A stretch of DNA of 9,775 nt from Proteiniphilum sp. UBA5384 (GTDB taxonomy: Bacteria > Bacteroidota > Bacteroidia > Bacteroidales > Dysgonomonadaceae), in NCBI RefSeq assembly GCF_002410825.1, contig NZ_DHOS01000020.1:1-9775 (forward strand). The letters are read 5' to 3'. Positions 1-8,079 of this stretch are shown here, piece by piece. The position numbers and the translations under genes were made by a program. Numbering within the stretch: the first letter of the stretch is position 1; each line of letters begins with the position of its first letter. The notes under the pieces are model-generated. The model was not told the DNA's origin. It searched no databases and saw nothing but the letters and a program-made list of their open reading frames with translations.

Positions 1-7
1 TAATTTC

Positions 8-39
8 TTTGGACAGTAGTGTAAATATTCCTATTTTTG
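8..39 (+). promoter_or_regulatory. Bacteroides-type -33/-7 promoter for the HTCS gene
   Basis: A TTTG box at 8-11 is followed after exactly 20 nt by TATTTTTG at 32-39. This fits the published Bacteroides consensus (TTTG, 19-21 nt, TAnnTTTG) at every fixed position. Transcription would start around position 45-50, leaving a leader of about 80 nt before the ATG at 130. It is the only full match I found in the window. The -33 box lies within 11 bases of the left edge, so any upstream operator cannot be seen. Confidence 0.6.
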
Positions 40-129
40 TATTTGAAAACGGGGTGAGTTGTAAATGAAAATAAATAGTTTTAATCGCATGAAATAAATC
101 TTATTCCTGTGATATGCTATAAAGTAAAT

Positions 130-3100
130 ATGGGTAAATGTTTCCCAGGTATAGTGATGTACCTGTGTATACTATTGTTGTCGGTTAATTATGGAAATGC
201 GACGAATCAAAGTAGATTCTATTTTAACCATCTTAATACTACGAATAGCAATCTCTCGTATAACTGTATTCATTCAATCATTCAAGATTCTCAGGGCTTT
301 ATCTGGTTTGCTACCTCCAATGGATTAAATCGTTATGATGGAGAAATCCTGAGAATATACAACAAAGACGATTTAGGTATTGGTTCTTCATTTATCATAT
401 CACTTTGTGAAGATGATAGGGGGAATATTTGGATTGGAACTGATAGGGGCGTCTCTATTTATGATCCTAACTACGACAGGTTTACATCTTTTGATTTAGA
501 AAGTGATCAACAGACTTTAATTCGTAATAAGGTCACCAAGATCAAAAAAGATAAACAAGGTGTTGTTTGGTTAGCTGTCAATAATCAGGGTATATTCGCG
601 TATGACCATAGAAGTAAGGTCTTGAAAAATTATTTTGTGGAAAATGGCAGGCAAACACTCCCTGCTAATATAGTTTCTTTTTGTTTTGACAATAATAATA
701 CGTGTTGGTTGTCTCTTTATTTTTATGGCCTTTATCGGACAGACGAAAATCTGGAAAACCTTACTCCCGTCAGCGTAGCCAATGATGATTATTTTAAGAA
801 TGATAATATTGTCGAGATACTGGAAAGCCCCTACAATACGATTTATGTGGCAAGTGTGAATAATGGAGTGTGTGAAATAGACCTTCGTCGGAATAGGGTG
901 GAAACATTGGTTTCTAACAAGGAAAAAGGTTTTATTCCAATCTCCATGTTGTTTGATAAGAGACGCAAGCTGTGGATAGCGACGAATGAGGGTGCATATA
1001 TATATGATACAAACAGTAAGTATACCCAATACCTGGAAGCCCATAAAAATGATAAGTTTTCACTCTCTGACAATCATGTGCTTACTATATGTATTGATAG
1101 CTCAGATGGTATATGGCTGGGGACAAATGCGGGAGGCGTAAATTTTTCAGGGCTGTTCCAGAAAAACTTTGAGAAATATTATACCTCTGAAGATACGCCT
1201 CTGGAGGATTGTTTCGTAAGAGGATTTACCAGTGATAAGGATGGTCGAATATGGATAACAACAGAGAAGGCAGGTCTTTTTGTCTTCTTTCCCCAAGATA
1301 AGAAGTTGATAAAATATAAGAATCCAGACCTTCCAAAATCACTGTTTGGAATCTGCTATGATGAGGGTAATCTGTGGTTAGGCTCCCCGCATGGGCTATG
1401 TAAACTCAATATAAAAGACAACAGCCAGAAAATTTATAGCCAGATTGGACATGATTTAAATCTACGTGATAGTAAGATTTATATCATTTATAAAAATTCT
1501 GAAGGAGATATTTTAGTAGGCACAACATTAGGCATGCTTATATATGATAAGCAGACCGATCGTTTTATCCCTGAAAAAGAGTTAGGTGGTTTTTTCATTA
1601 CAGATATGGTTGAAGATGCACGAGGTGATTTGTGGATTGCTACTTATGCAGATGGTCTTTTACGATATGATTATCAAAATAAAAAAATTATAACCCAATA
1701 TAGAAATAACCCAAGCGAACGAAACTCACTCCCAATAAATAAGGTACTTTCAGTCTTTGAAGATGCTATAGGCCGGATATGGGCTACTACCTTTGGAGCC
1801 GGGTTTCTTCTGTATGATGAGGAGAATGATCGTTTTATAGTATATGATACACTTCTGGCAAATGAGAAAGCGAGTAATATTAACTATGCATTGATGGATG
1901 ATAAAGATGGAAATATATGGATTTCATCAAGCAAGGGGTTGATTTATTTTTCTCCTGATTTACAAGAAGCAAGAGTTTTTACCACACTTGATGGTTTACT
2001 TAATAATGAATTTAACAATGACGCGAGATTTAAATCTGGCGATGGAACACTTTATTTTGGTTCAACAGATGGCTTTATCTCTTTTAACCCGCAATTTTTT
2101 TATACCGATTCGGCTGTGCCGAATATTCTGATCACAGATTTTTATATTGGGGATGAAAGGGTTGTGGCAAGTGAGAGAAACTCCCCATTGACACAAAGCA
2201 TCAATAATACCACGAAAATCAGTCTTTCCGCCAAACAAAATTCATTTGGATTTGGTTTTTCTTTACTTCGGTCTGCATCATATGCAAGTAATACGATCCT
2301 TTGTAAGTTGGAAGGTTACGATGCGGATTGGCATAGAGTATCACATGATAATAGATCGTTTTATTCAAATATTCCTGCAGGGGACTATAAGTTATATGTA
2401 AAAGGTGCAAACAGTAATGGCTTATGGAATGAATCCCGGCCTCCACTTGAAATTCACGTCGCTCAAAAATTTTACAAATCAACGCTGGCTATTTTTCTAT
2501 ATCTACTCTCCTTTATTATTTTAGTCGTTTTGTCCTGGATTTATTTTTTCAGACGGGCCATTATTCTTGAACAGCAAAAACAGGAAGAGTATAAGCGAAT
2601 GAAAGAGATAGAGTTATTTAATGAAAAGGTGAATTTCTTTTCTAATATCATTCATGAACTCAAAACCCCGTTAACTTTGATCCGTATGCCGTTACAGAAT
2701 ATATTAAGTAACGGGGATTACAATAATGATACAAAAGAAGACCTGATGGTGATCAATAATAATACGGAACATATATCGATATTGATTAAAGGGTTAGGCG
2801 ATTTTGTTAAGATTATAGGCGATAGATATGTGCTGAACAAAAGTGACATTGATGTTATAGAAAAATTAGGTTTTCTATGCTTTAATTTTTCGGAGATGGC
2901 TAAAAACAATAATATAAAACTTGTCCTGAAACACGATGAAGAGCAACTATATATCCATGCAGATGAGCCCAGTTTGAATAAAATATTTAATAATCTGCTG
3001 CATAACGCTATAAAGTATGCCTATTCATATATCGAGATTGAAGCCAAACAGGTAGGTAACCAGATAGTCGTTGCATTTAAAAACGATGGGCCGTGCATCC

Positions 3101-4143
3101 CCACCGATCAGAGGGAGCATATCTTTAAACCATTTAATCAATACAGGAGTGAAGACCAGCCTTTTGTTGGAGGGGTGGGGATTGGTTTATCGCTTGCCCG
3201 AAGTCTCGCGGAACTTCATTCGGGTTCTTTGGAACTGGATGAAGATCCGAATTATACCAGATTTATATTGACGCTCAACCTGAAATCGGAAAGTGAAGAG
3301 ACCGAGCCAATAGGAGAGACCATTCATATGGTTGCTGATCAGGAAATAATAGGTGAAGAAAATACACAACTGCCACTATTGCTACTTGTGGAAAACAATC
3401 TGGAGTTTTTAAACTATTTGATTCAAAAGTTGCGGTATGAATATAGGATACTGACAGTAATGACTGGTGAAAAAGCGCTTGAACTTCTTGGACAACATGA
3501 AGTAGATCTGGTAATAATAGATAGTGATCTTCAGGGGATGAATAGCTTGGAACTATCCAGGACAATTAGTTCAAATATTGAGATATCGCATACATCAATC
3601 GTTATGTTGTCATCGCATTCGTCTGCCATGTCTAAGATTGCAGGCATGGAGAGCGGTGTAAATGTGTATATCGAGAAACCGTTTAGTATTGACTATCTGA
3701 AAGTTTGCATAAGCAATATTTTATCGAGACGAAACAATCTCAGGCAGTTGTATAAAAGTAAGTTCATGTATCCGTTAACCCCTCAAATGTTTGATTTGAC
3801 GCATACCGATGAGAAATTCCTTAACCAACTCGACGAAGTTATTTCTTCTAATATCAGTGATCCGGCATTTTCTAATGACGATATAGCCAGTGCTCTTTAT
3901 ATGAGTAAATCTACGCTTACCCGGAAAATAAAGGCACTCTTAGATACCACACCCAATGACTATATCCGTAATAAGCGCCTTATGTTTGCAGCTCAAATGT
4001 TATCTGAAAGTAATTGTCGGGTAAATGATGTTTGTTATTCAGTCGGGTTCAATACTCCTTCTTATTTTGCCAAATGCTTTAAAAAAGTATACGGAGTTCT
4101 TCCAATGGAGTATATGAGCCAGAAAAGCATCACAAATGAATGA
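130..4143 (+). CDS. Hybrid two-component system sensor/regulator (HTCS)
   Basis: A single-chain sensor kinase and transcription factor of 1337 aa, the usual size for Bacteroidota HTCS proteins that control glycan-use genes. Residue 1 is the ATG at 130. A signal peptide (about 1-24, ending near YGNA) precedes 14 Reg_prop-type propeller motifs (G-x-I/L-W-x-x-T/S-x-x-G-L, about 40-660), enough for two seven-bladed propellers. Then come a Y_Y_Y domain (about 704-778), one membrane helix (784-807) and HisKA with phospho-acceptor His842 in HELKTPLTLI. HATPase_c has N-box Asn959 and G2 box GGVGIGLSLA from 1014. The receiver (about 1080-1195) has Asp1131, Ser1161 and Lys1183, and an AraC-type double HTH (about 1230-1337) closes the chain. 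Two pockets deviate: G1 reads NDGPCI rather than DxGxGI, and the receiver acidic pair is Glu1088-Asn1089. A GTG at 109 would add seven residues; ATG 130 gives a cleaner signal peptide. The ligand is unknown. The target is inferred to be the downstream genes. Confidence 0.95.
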   Translation: MGKCFPGIVMYLCILLLSVNYGNATNQSRFYFNHLNTTNSNLSYNCIHSIIQDSQGFIWFATSNGLNRYDGEILRIYNKDDLGIGSSFIISLCEDDRGNIWIGTDRGVSIYDPNYDRFTSFDLESDQQTLIRNKVTKIKKDKQGVVWLAVNNQGIFAYDHRSKVLKNYFVENGRQTLPANIVSFCFDNNNTCWLSLYFYGLYRTDENLENLTPVSVANDDYFKNDNIVEILESPYNTIYVASVNNGVCEIDLRRNRVETLVSNKEKGFIPISMLFDKRRKLWIATNEGAYIYDTNSKYTQYLEAHKNDKFSLSDNHVLTICIDSSDGIWLGTNAGGVNFSGLFQKNFEKYYTSEDTPLEDCFVRGFTSDKDGRIWITTEKAGLFVFFPQDKKLIKYKNPDLPKSLFGICYDEGNLWLGSPHGLCKLNIKDNSQKIYSQIGHDLNLRDSKIYIIYKNSEGDILVGTTLGMLIYDKQTDRFIPEKELGGFFITDMVEDARGDLWIATYADGLLRYDYQNKKIITQYRNNPSERNSLPINKVLSVFEDAIGRIWATTFGAGFLLYDEENDRFIVYDTLLANEKASNINYALMDDKDGNIWISSSKGLIYFSPDLQEARVFTTLDGLLNNEFNNDARFKSGDGTLYFGSTDGFISFNPQFFYTDSAVPNILITDFYIGDERVVASERNSPLTQSINNTTKISLSAKQNSFGFGFSLLRSASYASNTILCKLEGYDADWHRVSHDNRSFYSNIPAGDYKLYVKGANSNGLWNESRPPLEIHVAQKFYKSTLAIFLYLLSFIILVVLSWIYFFRRAIILEQQKQEEYKRMKEIELFNEKVNFFSNIIHELKTPLTLIRMPLQNILSNGDYNNDTKEDLMVINNNTEHISILIKGLGDFVKIIGDRYVLNKSDIDVIEKLGFLCFNFSEMAKNNNIKLVLKHDEEQLYIHADEPSLNKIFNNLLHNAIKYAYSYIEIEAKQVGNQIVVAFKNDGPCIPTDQREHIFKPFNQYRSEDQPFVGGVGIGLSLARSLAELHSGSLELDEDPNYTRFILTLNLKSESEETEPIGETIHMVADQEIIGEENTQLPLLLLVENNLEFLNYLIQKLRYEYRILTVMTGEKALELLGQHEVDLVIIDSDLQGMNSLELSRTISSNIEISHTSIVMLSSHSSAMSKIAGMESGVNVYIEKPFSIDYLKVCISNILSRRNNLRQLYKSKFMYPLTPQMFDLTHTDEKFLNQLDEVISSNISDPAFSNDDIASALYMSKSTLTRKIKALLDTTPNDYIRNKRLMFAAQMLSESNCRVNDVCYSVGFNTPSYFAKCFKKVYGVLPMEYMSQKSITNE

Positions 4144-4522
4144 ATTCTTCTATCAAATGCAGTTTTTGTTCTGTTTGAATAGACTGTAAATTTCAATATT
4201 TGCATAGTAAAAACAAGGGTACACCTCTTAACAGTTAGCACCTGTTGATTGGCAGGAATGCGAGTTGCTTACAGGCAGCCTTCTTCCTGTGATCTTGTCT
4301 AAACGAGCTATATTTATATATACTCTGTGGAGATAGGGTCTGTATATAGAAGAAATGCTCCAAGGTATATTGTATGAAATGAGCATGAACATCATTACGC
4401 CCAAGATGATGATTAAAAGCGAGTTCCATATACTTTAATAAAAAAATAAAATAATCATCTGAAATAGATATGATAAATAATCAATAAACCCATTACTTAA
4501 TTATTAATTAAAATTTAAAAAC
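4144..4522. other. Intergenic region upstream of the DUF5107-TPR gene
   Basis: These 379 bp separate the HTCS from the next gene and hold no convincing gene. The middle (about 4230-4430) is less AT-rich than its edges and is open in two overlapping minus-strand frames of roughly 55-65 codons; neither product resembles a known family. Small inverted repeats occur, such as ATGCTC/GAGCAT around 4357-4387 and TATATAC/GTATATA around 4316-4350. No GC-rich stem with a T-run marks a terminator for the HTCS. No full -33/-7 promoter was found; AATATTTG at 4195-4202 is a one-off match to the -7 box but lacks a correctly spaced TTTG. The last 85 bp are almost pure A/T, as is common before Bacteroidota start codons. 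Confidence 0.5.
4449..4483. repeat. Direct repeat and imperfect dyad upstream of the DUF5107-TPR gene
   Basis: AAATAATCA occurs at 4449-4457 and again at 4475-4483, 26 bp apart start to start. Between them lies an imperfect dyad, ATCAT at 4454-4458 facing ATGAT at 4470-4474. AraC-type regulators, including the HTCS encoded next door, commonly bind direct repeats, so this could be an operator. The composition is very AT-rich, so chance is a real alternative. Confidence 0.25.
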
Positions 4523-7500
4523 ATGAAATGGTTTAATTACATTCGTCATTTTCTGCGCCCGGCAAAACGAATAAATTTGTGCTGCACTTGCTTGACGAAA
4601 ACGTTCTTTTTAATGATGTGTTTTTCTCTCTTTTTCTCTGCATCTTTGACATTTGCTCAAGAGACACCTGTAAAAATGTGGGAGGGAACAATGGATATCC
4701 CGACTTATCTGTTAGATGATCCGGAAGTTGCCCCGATTTTTGAACGGGACTGGTCCTATCAACGTGCACGTCGAAGTGTCTATCCTTACCTGCTGGATGA
4801 TAATATGACACGAAATAAAGAGGTTATTACCTATAAAGCACTATACCTGGAAAACGAGTATCTCAAATTGTGCGTGCTCCCGGAGATAGGAGGACGCTTG
4901 TTCTACGCGACGGACAAGACGAATGATTATGAGATTCTTTATCGTAATGACGTAATCAAACCTGCTAACGTAGGGATGTTGGGAGCCTGGATTTCAGGGG
5001 GGGCTGAATGGAATGTGTTCCATCATCATCGCAATACGACAAATTTACCTGTAAATTACAAGTTAATAGACAATGAAGATGGCAGTATGACCATTTGGGT
5101 TGGTGAAACGGAACTTCGTCATCGTATGTCGTGGGCTATTGGCGTTACGTTATTTCCTGGAAAATCATATATGGAGATCACGGGTCGCTTGATTAACGCT
5201 ACTCATAACGATACCCCCATGCTTTATTGGTCGAATGTAGCCACTCATGTAGACGAAAATTACCAGATTATCTTACCACAGAGTGTTGAGTTTGGAACAT
5301 TCCATTGCAAGAATAGCTTCTGTCACTGGCCTATCACAAAAGAGCCATATAACGGCTACGAAGAGTATGCGAACGGTATAGATGCATCGTGGTGGAAAAA
5401 CCACATTATGTCCAATTCTATTTTTGTGCATGATATGCAGGAAGATTTTATTGCGGGTTATGACCACGCTCGTAAAGCAGGTACGATGATGACGGCGAAT
5501 CACCATATAGTAAAAGGAGCCAAGTTCTGGCTTTGGGGCCCCAATTCCGAGTGGGATACCAAAATATTGACTGATAATTCAGGTCATTATATTGAGTTAA
5601 TGGTCGGGGCATATTCGGATAACCAACCGGACTATACCTGGGCGGCACCGCATGAAGTAAAGACATTTTCACACCATTGGTATGGCCTGCGTGATTTGGG
5701 TGGAGTTAAAACAGGAAACAGGCATGCCGCTTTAAATCTTGATCTGGATGAGTCCGGTAAAGCATTCCTGGGAGTCAATACAACAGAGAAGATGAAAGAT
5801 CTGACCGTAAAACTTACCTCCCGGGATGGTACAGTCTTATTCTCGGAAACAGCATTTATCGCTCCTGAAAGTCCATTTGTGAGAGAAATCAAACTCGATA
5901 AAAGTGTAAAGGATGCAGATCTCACAATGACTGTTGAAGACAAAGAGGGTAATTTGCTGTTAACCTATACTCCAATAGAGAAGGACGATGATGCGGATGA
6001 TAAACCTTTACCTGAAATCGTCGATCGCCCCCTGCTCCCCCACCAGATTGAAAACACGGAAGAGTGTTATTATGTTGGACTTCGCAATTTACAATTCTAT
6101 AACCCGTTTATCGATCCGACCGACTACTTTGAAGAAGTACTTCGTCGTGATCCCGGAGATGTCCGTTCTAATACGAGGATGGGCGTTTATTGGAGGCAGA
6201 GAGGCGATTATGAAAAAGCTGCCAATTATTTGCGTACTGCTATAAAGCGCCAGACTAAGGATTACACCCGTCCCAGAGATTGTGAAGCATTGTACAATTT
6301 AGGGCTTATCCTGAAAACTCAAGGTGAACTGGAAGCTGCTGTCGATACGCTCTACCGTGCGGTTTGGGACTACACCTACAATTCGTCAGGAAATTATCAA
6401 CTGGCACAGATCTATAGCTGGCAAGGTAACTTTGATATGGCATTGGATCGCCTGGATGAATCTATTACCTATTATTCAAACAATTTCAATTCGCTCAATC
6501 TCAAAGCAACGATTATGCGTCTATCGGGTAACAAAGAAGAAGCACTGAAATGTGTTGAACGCGTATTGTCCGTTGATCCTTTAAACGCTTATGCTTCCCG
6601 CGAAAAGATGCTGCTTGCCGGTGACGACTATTTTTATAAGTTGATGAGAGACGATGTGCAGTCATACATTGAGTTGGCATTGAGTTATATGCATAATGGA
6701 TTTATAGAGACATCTTTCGAGTTACTTACATATATTGATGGTAAAGTTGAATTTCCTATAGCCAAAATGTGGTTGGGAGAAATGGCCGAGGTAATGGGTG
6801 ATCATGCTACTGCCGATAAATATTTCAAGGCAGCGCTTGCCCTTCCAACAGAGTATTGCCATCCGTTTCGTTTAGAGACTTTAGAGGTATTGAGAAAGCT
6901 GAAAGAACGTTATCCTGATAATTACAAAGTTTACTACTATCTGGGTAATCTGCTTTATGATAAACAACCTGACAATGCCATGAAGGAGTGGGAAAAATGT
7001 ATAGAGATTAATCCTGATTTCGCGATGGCATGGCGTAACCTTGGGTGGGCGCATTGGCTGCATACAAAGAATTATGCGGAGTCGGTCAGGTATTACCGAA
7101 AAGCGATAGAATTGGATCCGACAAAAGCCCTTTTCCTCGAAGAAATAGTTCAGGTGTATGAGCGTAAGGGAGAGAATGTGCAAGTGAGATATGACTTGCT
7201 CAAAAGCCACCACGAACTTGCCACAAAACGTTATCTTCCGCTGGCTACAGAAGTGATGATGGGTACTTTCCTGGGTGATTATGATTATGTGCTGCATCTG
7301 TTAAGAACATGCTATTTTCCGACACGTGAAGGTGTGGCAAGTTTCCATGATGTATATGTAGATGCTTTGGTGCTTGCTGCGAAAGAAAAGGATGAACAAG
7401 GACAAAAACAAGAAGTGATTAACCTCTATGAAGAATCGTTTGAATTCCCTGAAAACCATCAGGTATTTTTAGTCGACGAACGTTTGCCTCGCGATGCACA

Positions 7501-7915
7501 GGTTTACTTCCTCATTGGGGATACTTACGAGAGAATGGGGAATAAATCCAAAGCCCGGTCTTACTATAAAAGAGCATCTGAAGTGAACGTTAAGAAAACC
7601 GATTATCGTTTCTGGCAAGGATTAGCGTTAGAAAAGTTAGGGAAAAAAGAGGAAGCCAAGACTATTTTCAACACCCTTTTAGAAGAAGGCTGCGGTAGGA
7701 TTGTGGAGAGCTATGTGAACTTCTATGGAGCTGAAGGAACTACAGGTAAAACCGTTGAAACCATAAATACTTTGGCATATTACACGATGGGATTAGGTGA
7801 ATTGGGTCTTGGAAACGTGAGTGCTGCAGAAAAATATTTTGCTAAATCACTGGAGCTCAAACCTGATAATTTGTGGGCATCTGTCATGTTGAAAGAAGTT
7901 CGTAAATCAAAATAA
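4523..7915 (+). CDS. Exported DUF5107-domain protein with TPR array
   Basis: A 1130-aa exported protein of unproven function. The signal peptide has a long basic n-region and a hydrophobic core (about 27-43), with likely cleavage at TFA45-Q46, so a periplasmic or surface site is expected. Residues about 50-395 match what I know of the DUF5107 family, which has a galactose-mutarotase-like beta-sandwich: the GGAEWN motif (159-164) followed by HHHR (167-170), WSNVATHV from Trp236, KFWLWG (334-339) and SDNQPD (365-370). A beta-rich linker (about 400-500) leads into roughly a dozen TPR-like helical pairs from about 531 to the C-terminus, with typical endings such as AIELDP and SLELKPD. Glu162 and the His cluster are candidate functional residues, by inference. 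There is no Shine-Dalgarno; the ATG follows an A-rich run. The mutarotase gene starts 164 bp downstream on the same strand. Likely roles are sugar binding or turnover, with the TPRs as a protein-docking scaffold. Confidence 0.85.
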   Translation: MKWFNYIRHFLRPAKRINLCCTCLTKTFFLMMCFSLFFSASLTFAQETPVKMWEGTMDIPTYLLDDPEVAPIFERDWSYQRARRSVYPYLLDDNMTRNKEVITYKALYLENEYLKLCVLPEIGGRLFYATDKTNDYEILYRNDVIKPANVGMLGAWISGGAEWNVFHHHRNTTNLPVNYKLIDNEDGSMTIWVGETELRHRMSWAIGVTLFPGKSYMEITGRLINATHNDTPMLYWSNVATHVDENYQIILPQSVEFGTFHCKNSFCHWPITKEPYNGYEEYANGIDASWWKNHIMSNSIFVHDMQEDFIAGYDHARKAGTMMTANHHIVKGAKFWLWGPNSEWDTKILTDNSGHYIELMVGAYSDNQPDYTWAAPHEVKTFSHHWYGLRDLGGVKTGNRHAALNLDLDESGKAFLGVNTTEKMKDLTVKLTSRDGTVLFSETAFIAPESPFVREIKLDKSVKDADLTMTVEDKEGNLLLTYTPIEKDDDADDKPLPEIVDRPLLPHQIENTEECYYVGLRNLQFYNPFIDPTDYFEEVLRRDPGDVRSNTRMGVYWRQRGDYEKAANYLRTAIKRQTKDYTRPRDCEALYNLGLILKTQGELEAAVDTLYRAVWDYTYNSSGNYQLAQIYSWQGNFDMALDRLDESITYYSNNFNSLNLKATIMRLSGNKEEALKCVERVLSVDPLNAYASREKMLLAGDDYFYKLMRDDVQSYIELALSYMHNGFIETSFELLTYIDGKVEFPIAKMWLGEMAEVMGDHATADKYFKAALALPTEYCHPFRLETLEVLRKLKERYPDNYKVYYYLGNLLYDKQPDNAMKEWEKCIEINPDFAMAWRNLGWAHWLHTKNYAESVRYYRKAIELDPTKALFLEEIVQVYERKGENVQVRYDLLKSHHELATKRYLPLATEVMMGTFLGDYDYVLHLLRTCYFPTREGVASFHDVYVDALVLAAKEKDEQGQKQEVINLYEESFEFPENHQVFLVDERLPRDAQVYFLIGDTYERMGNKSKARSYYKRASEVNVKKTDYRFWQGLALEKLGKKEEAKTIFNTLLEEGCGRIVESYVNFYGAEGTTGKTVETINTLAYYTMGLGELGLGNVSAAEKYFAKSLELKPDNLWASVMLKEVRKSK

Positions 7916-8079
7916 GTAGTTAGTGACATGCTATTTTTGGAATAAGCTTGTCAATTTTTTGGATTGTGTTTAATGTAGCATAACAGATGATTAGGATTAT
8001 TTTAATTGTCTGTTATGCTTCTGTAAAATCTAAATGCCAGTCCCACAAATATTTCTTATTAATGCAAAACAAATTGTCC
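7916..8079 (+). other. Gap between DUF5107-TPR and mutarotase genes
   Basis: This 164-bp gap could be the leader of the mutarotase within a shared transcript. It contains TATTTTTG at 7932-7939, which fits the -7 box, but no TTTG lies 19-21 nt upstream, so promoter support is weak. The long hairpin at 7977-8019 is its main feature. The mutarotase frame is open back to an ATG at 7987, but that ATG lies inside the hairpin and the extra residues look like untranslated leader. Confidence 0.5.
7977..8019 (+). other. 20-bp RNA hairpin in the mutarotase leader
   Basis: Arms AGCATAACAGA (7977-7987) and TCTGTTATGCT (8009-8019) are perfect reverse complements. Pairing continues inward through 7988-7996 with 8000-8008 to a UUA loop, giving 20 consecutive pairs, four of them G-U. 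Those four would be A-C mismatches in a minus-strand transcript, so the structure favours plus-strand RNA. No T-run follows, so it is not a standard intrinsic terminator. Possible roles are transcript stabilisation or processing between the two genes, attenuation of the mutarotase, or a small element remnant. Confidence 0.6.

Noticed and set aside
109..129. GTG start at 109 extending the HTCS by seven residues
   Set aside because: ATG at 130 gives a short basic n-region and a standard signal peptide; the added residues bring nothing recognisable.
571..1044. Minus-strand 157-codon frame inside the HTCS gene
   Set aside because: It is fully covered by the propeller-encoding region with strong domain support on the plus strand, and its product shows no domain.
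4230..4310. Possible tRNA or small structured RNA from short stems (AACAG/CTGTT, ACAGG/CCTGT)
   Set aside because: The stems are only five bases, with no cloverleaf and no conserved T-loop sequence.
4235..4429. Minus-strand 64-codon frame in the intergenic gap
   Set aside because: The product matches no family I know, another minus-strand frame is open over the same bases, and no promoter is visible. Recorded only as part of the gap.
4437..4522. AT-rich stretch as a replication origin or DnaA-box cluster
   Set aside because: There are no DnaA-box-like 9-mers or iterons. Strong AT bias before a start codon is ordinary in Bacteroidota.
6881..7297. Minus-strand 138-codon frame inside the TPR region
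   Set aside because: It is antisense to clear TPR repeats, and its composition is typical of reverse-frame translation.
7977..8019. Reading the hairpin as an intrinsic terminator of the DUF5107-TPR gene
   Set aside because: The stem is AT-rich and is followed by TCTGTAAAATC rather than a T-run.
7987..8079. Upstream ATG at 7987 (31 extra residues) as the galM start
   Set aside because: It lies inside the long hairpin and would place a long extension before the lipoprotein signal and lipobox. ATG 8080, or possibly 8062, is more plausible.
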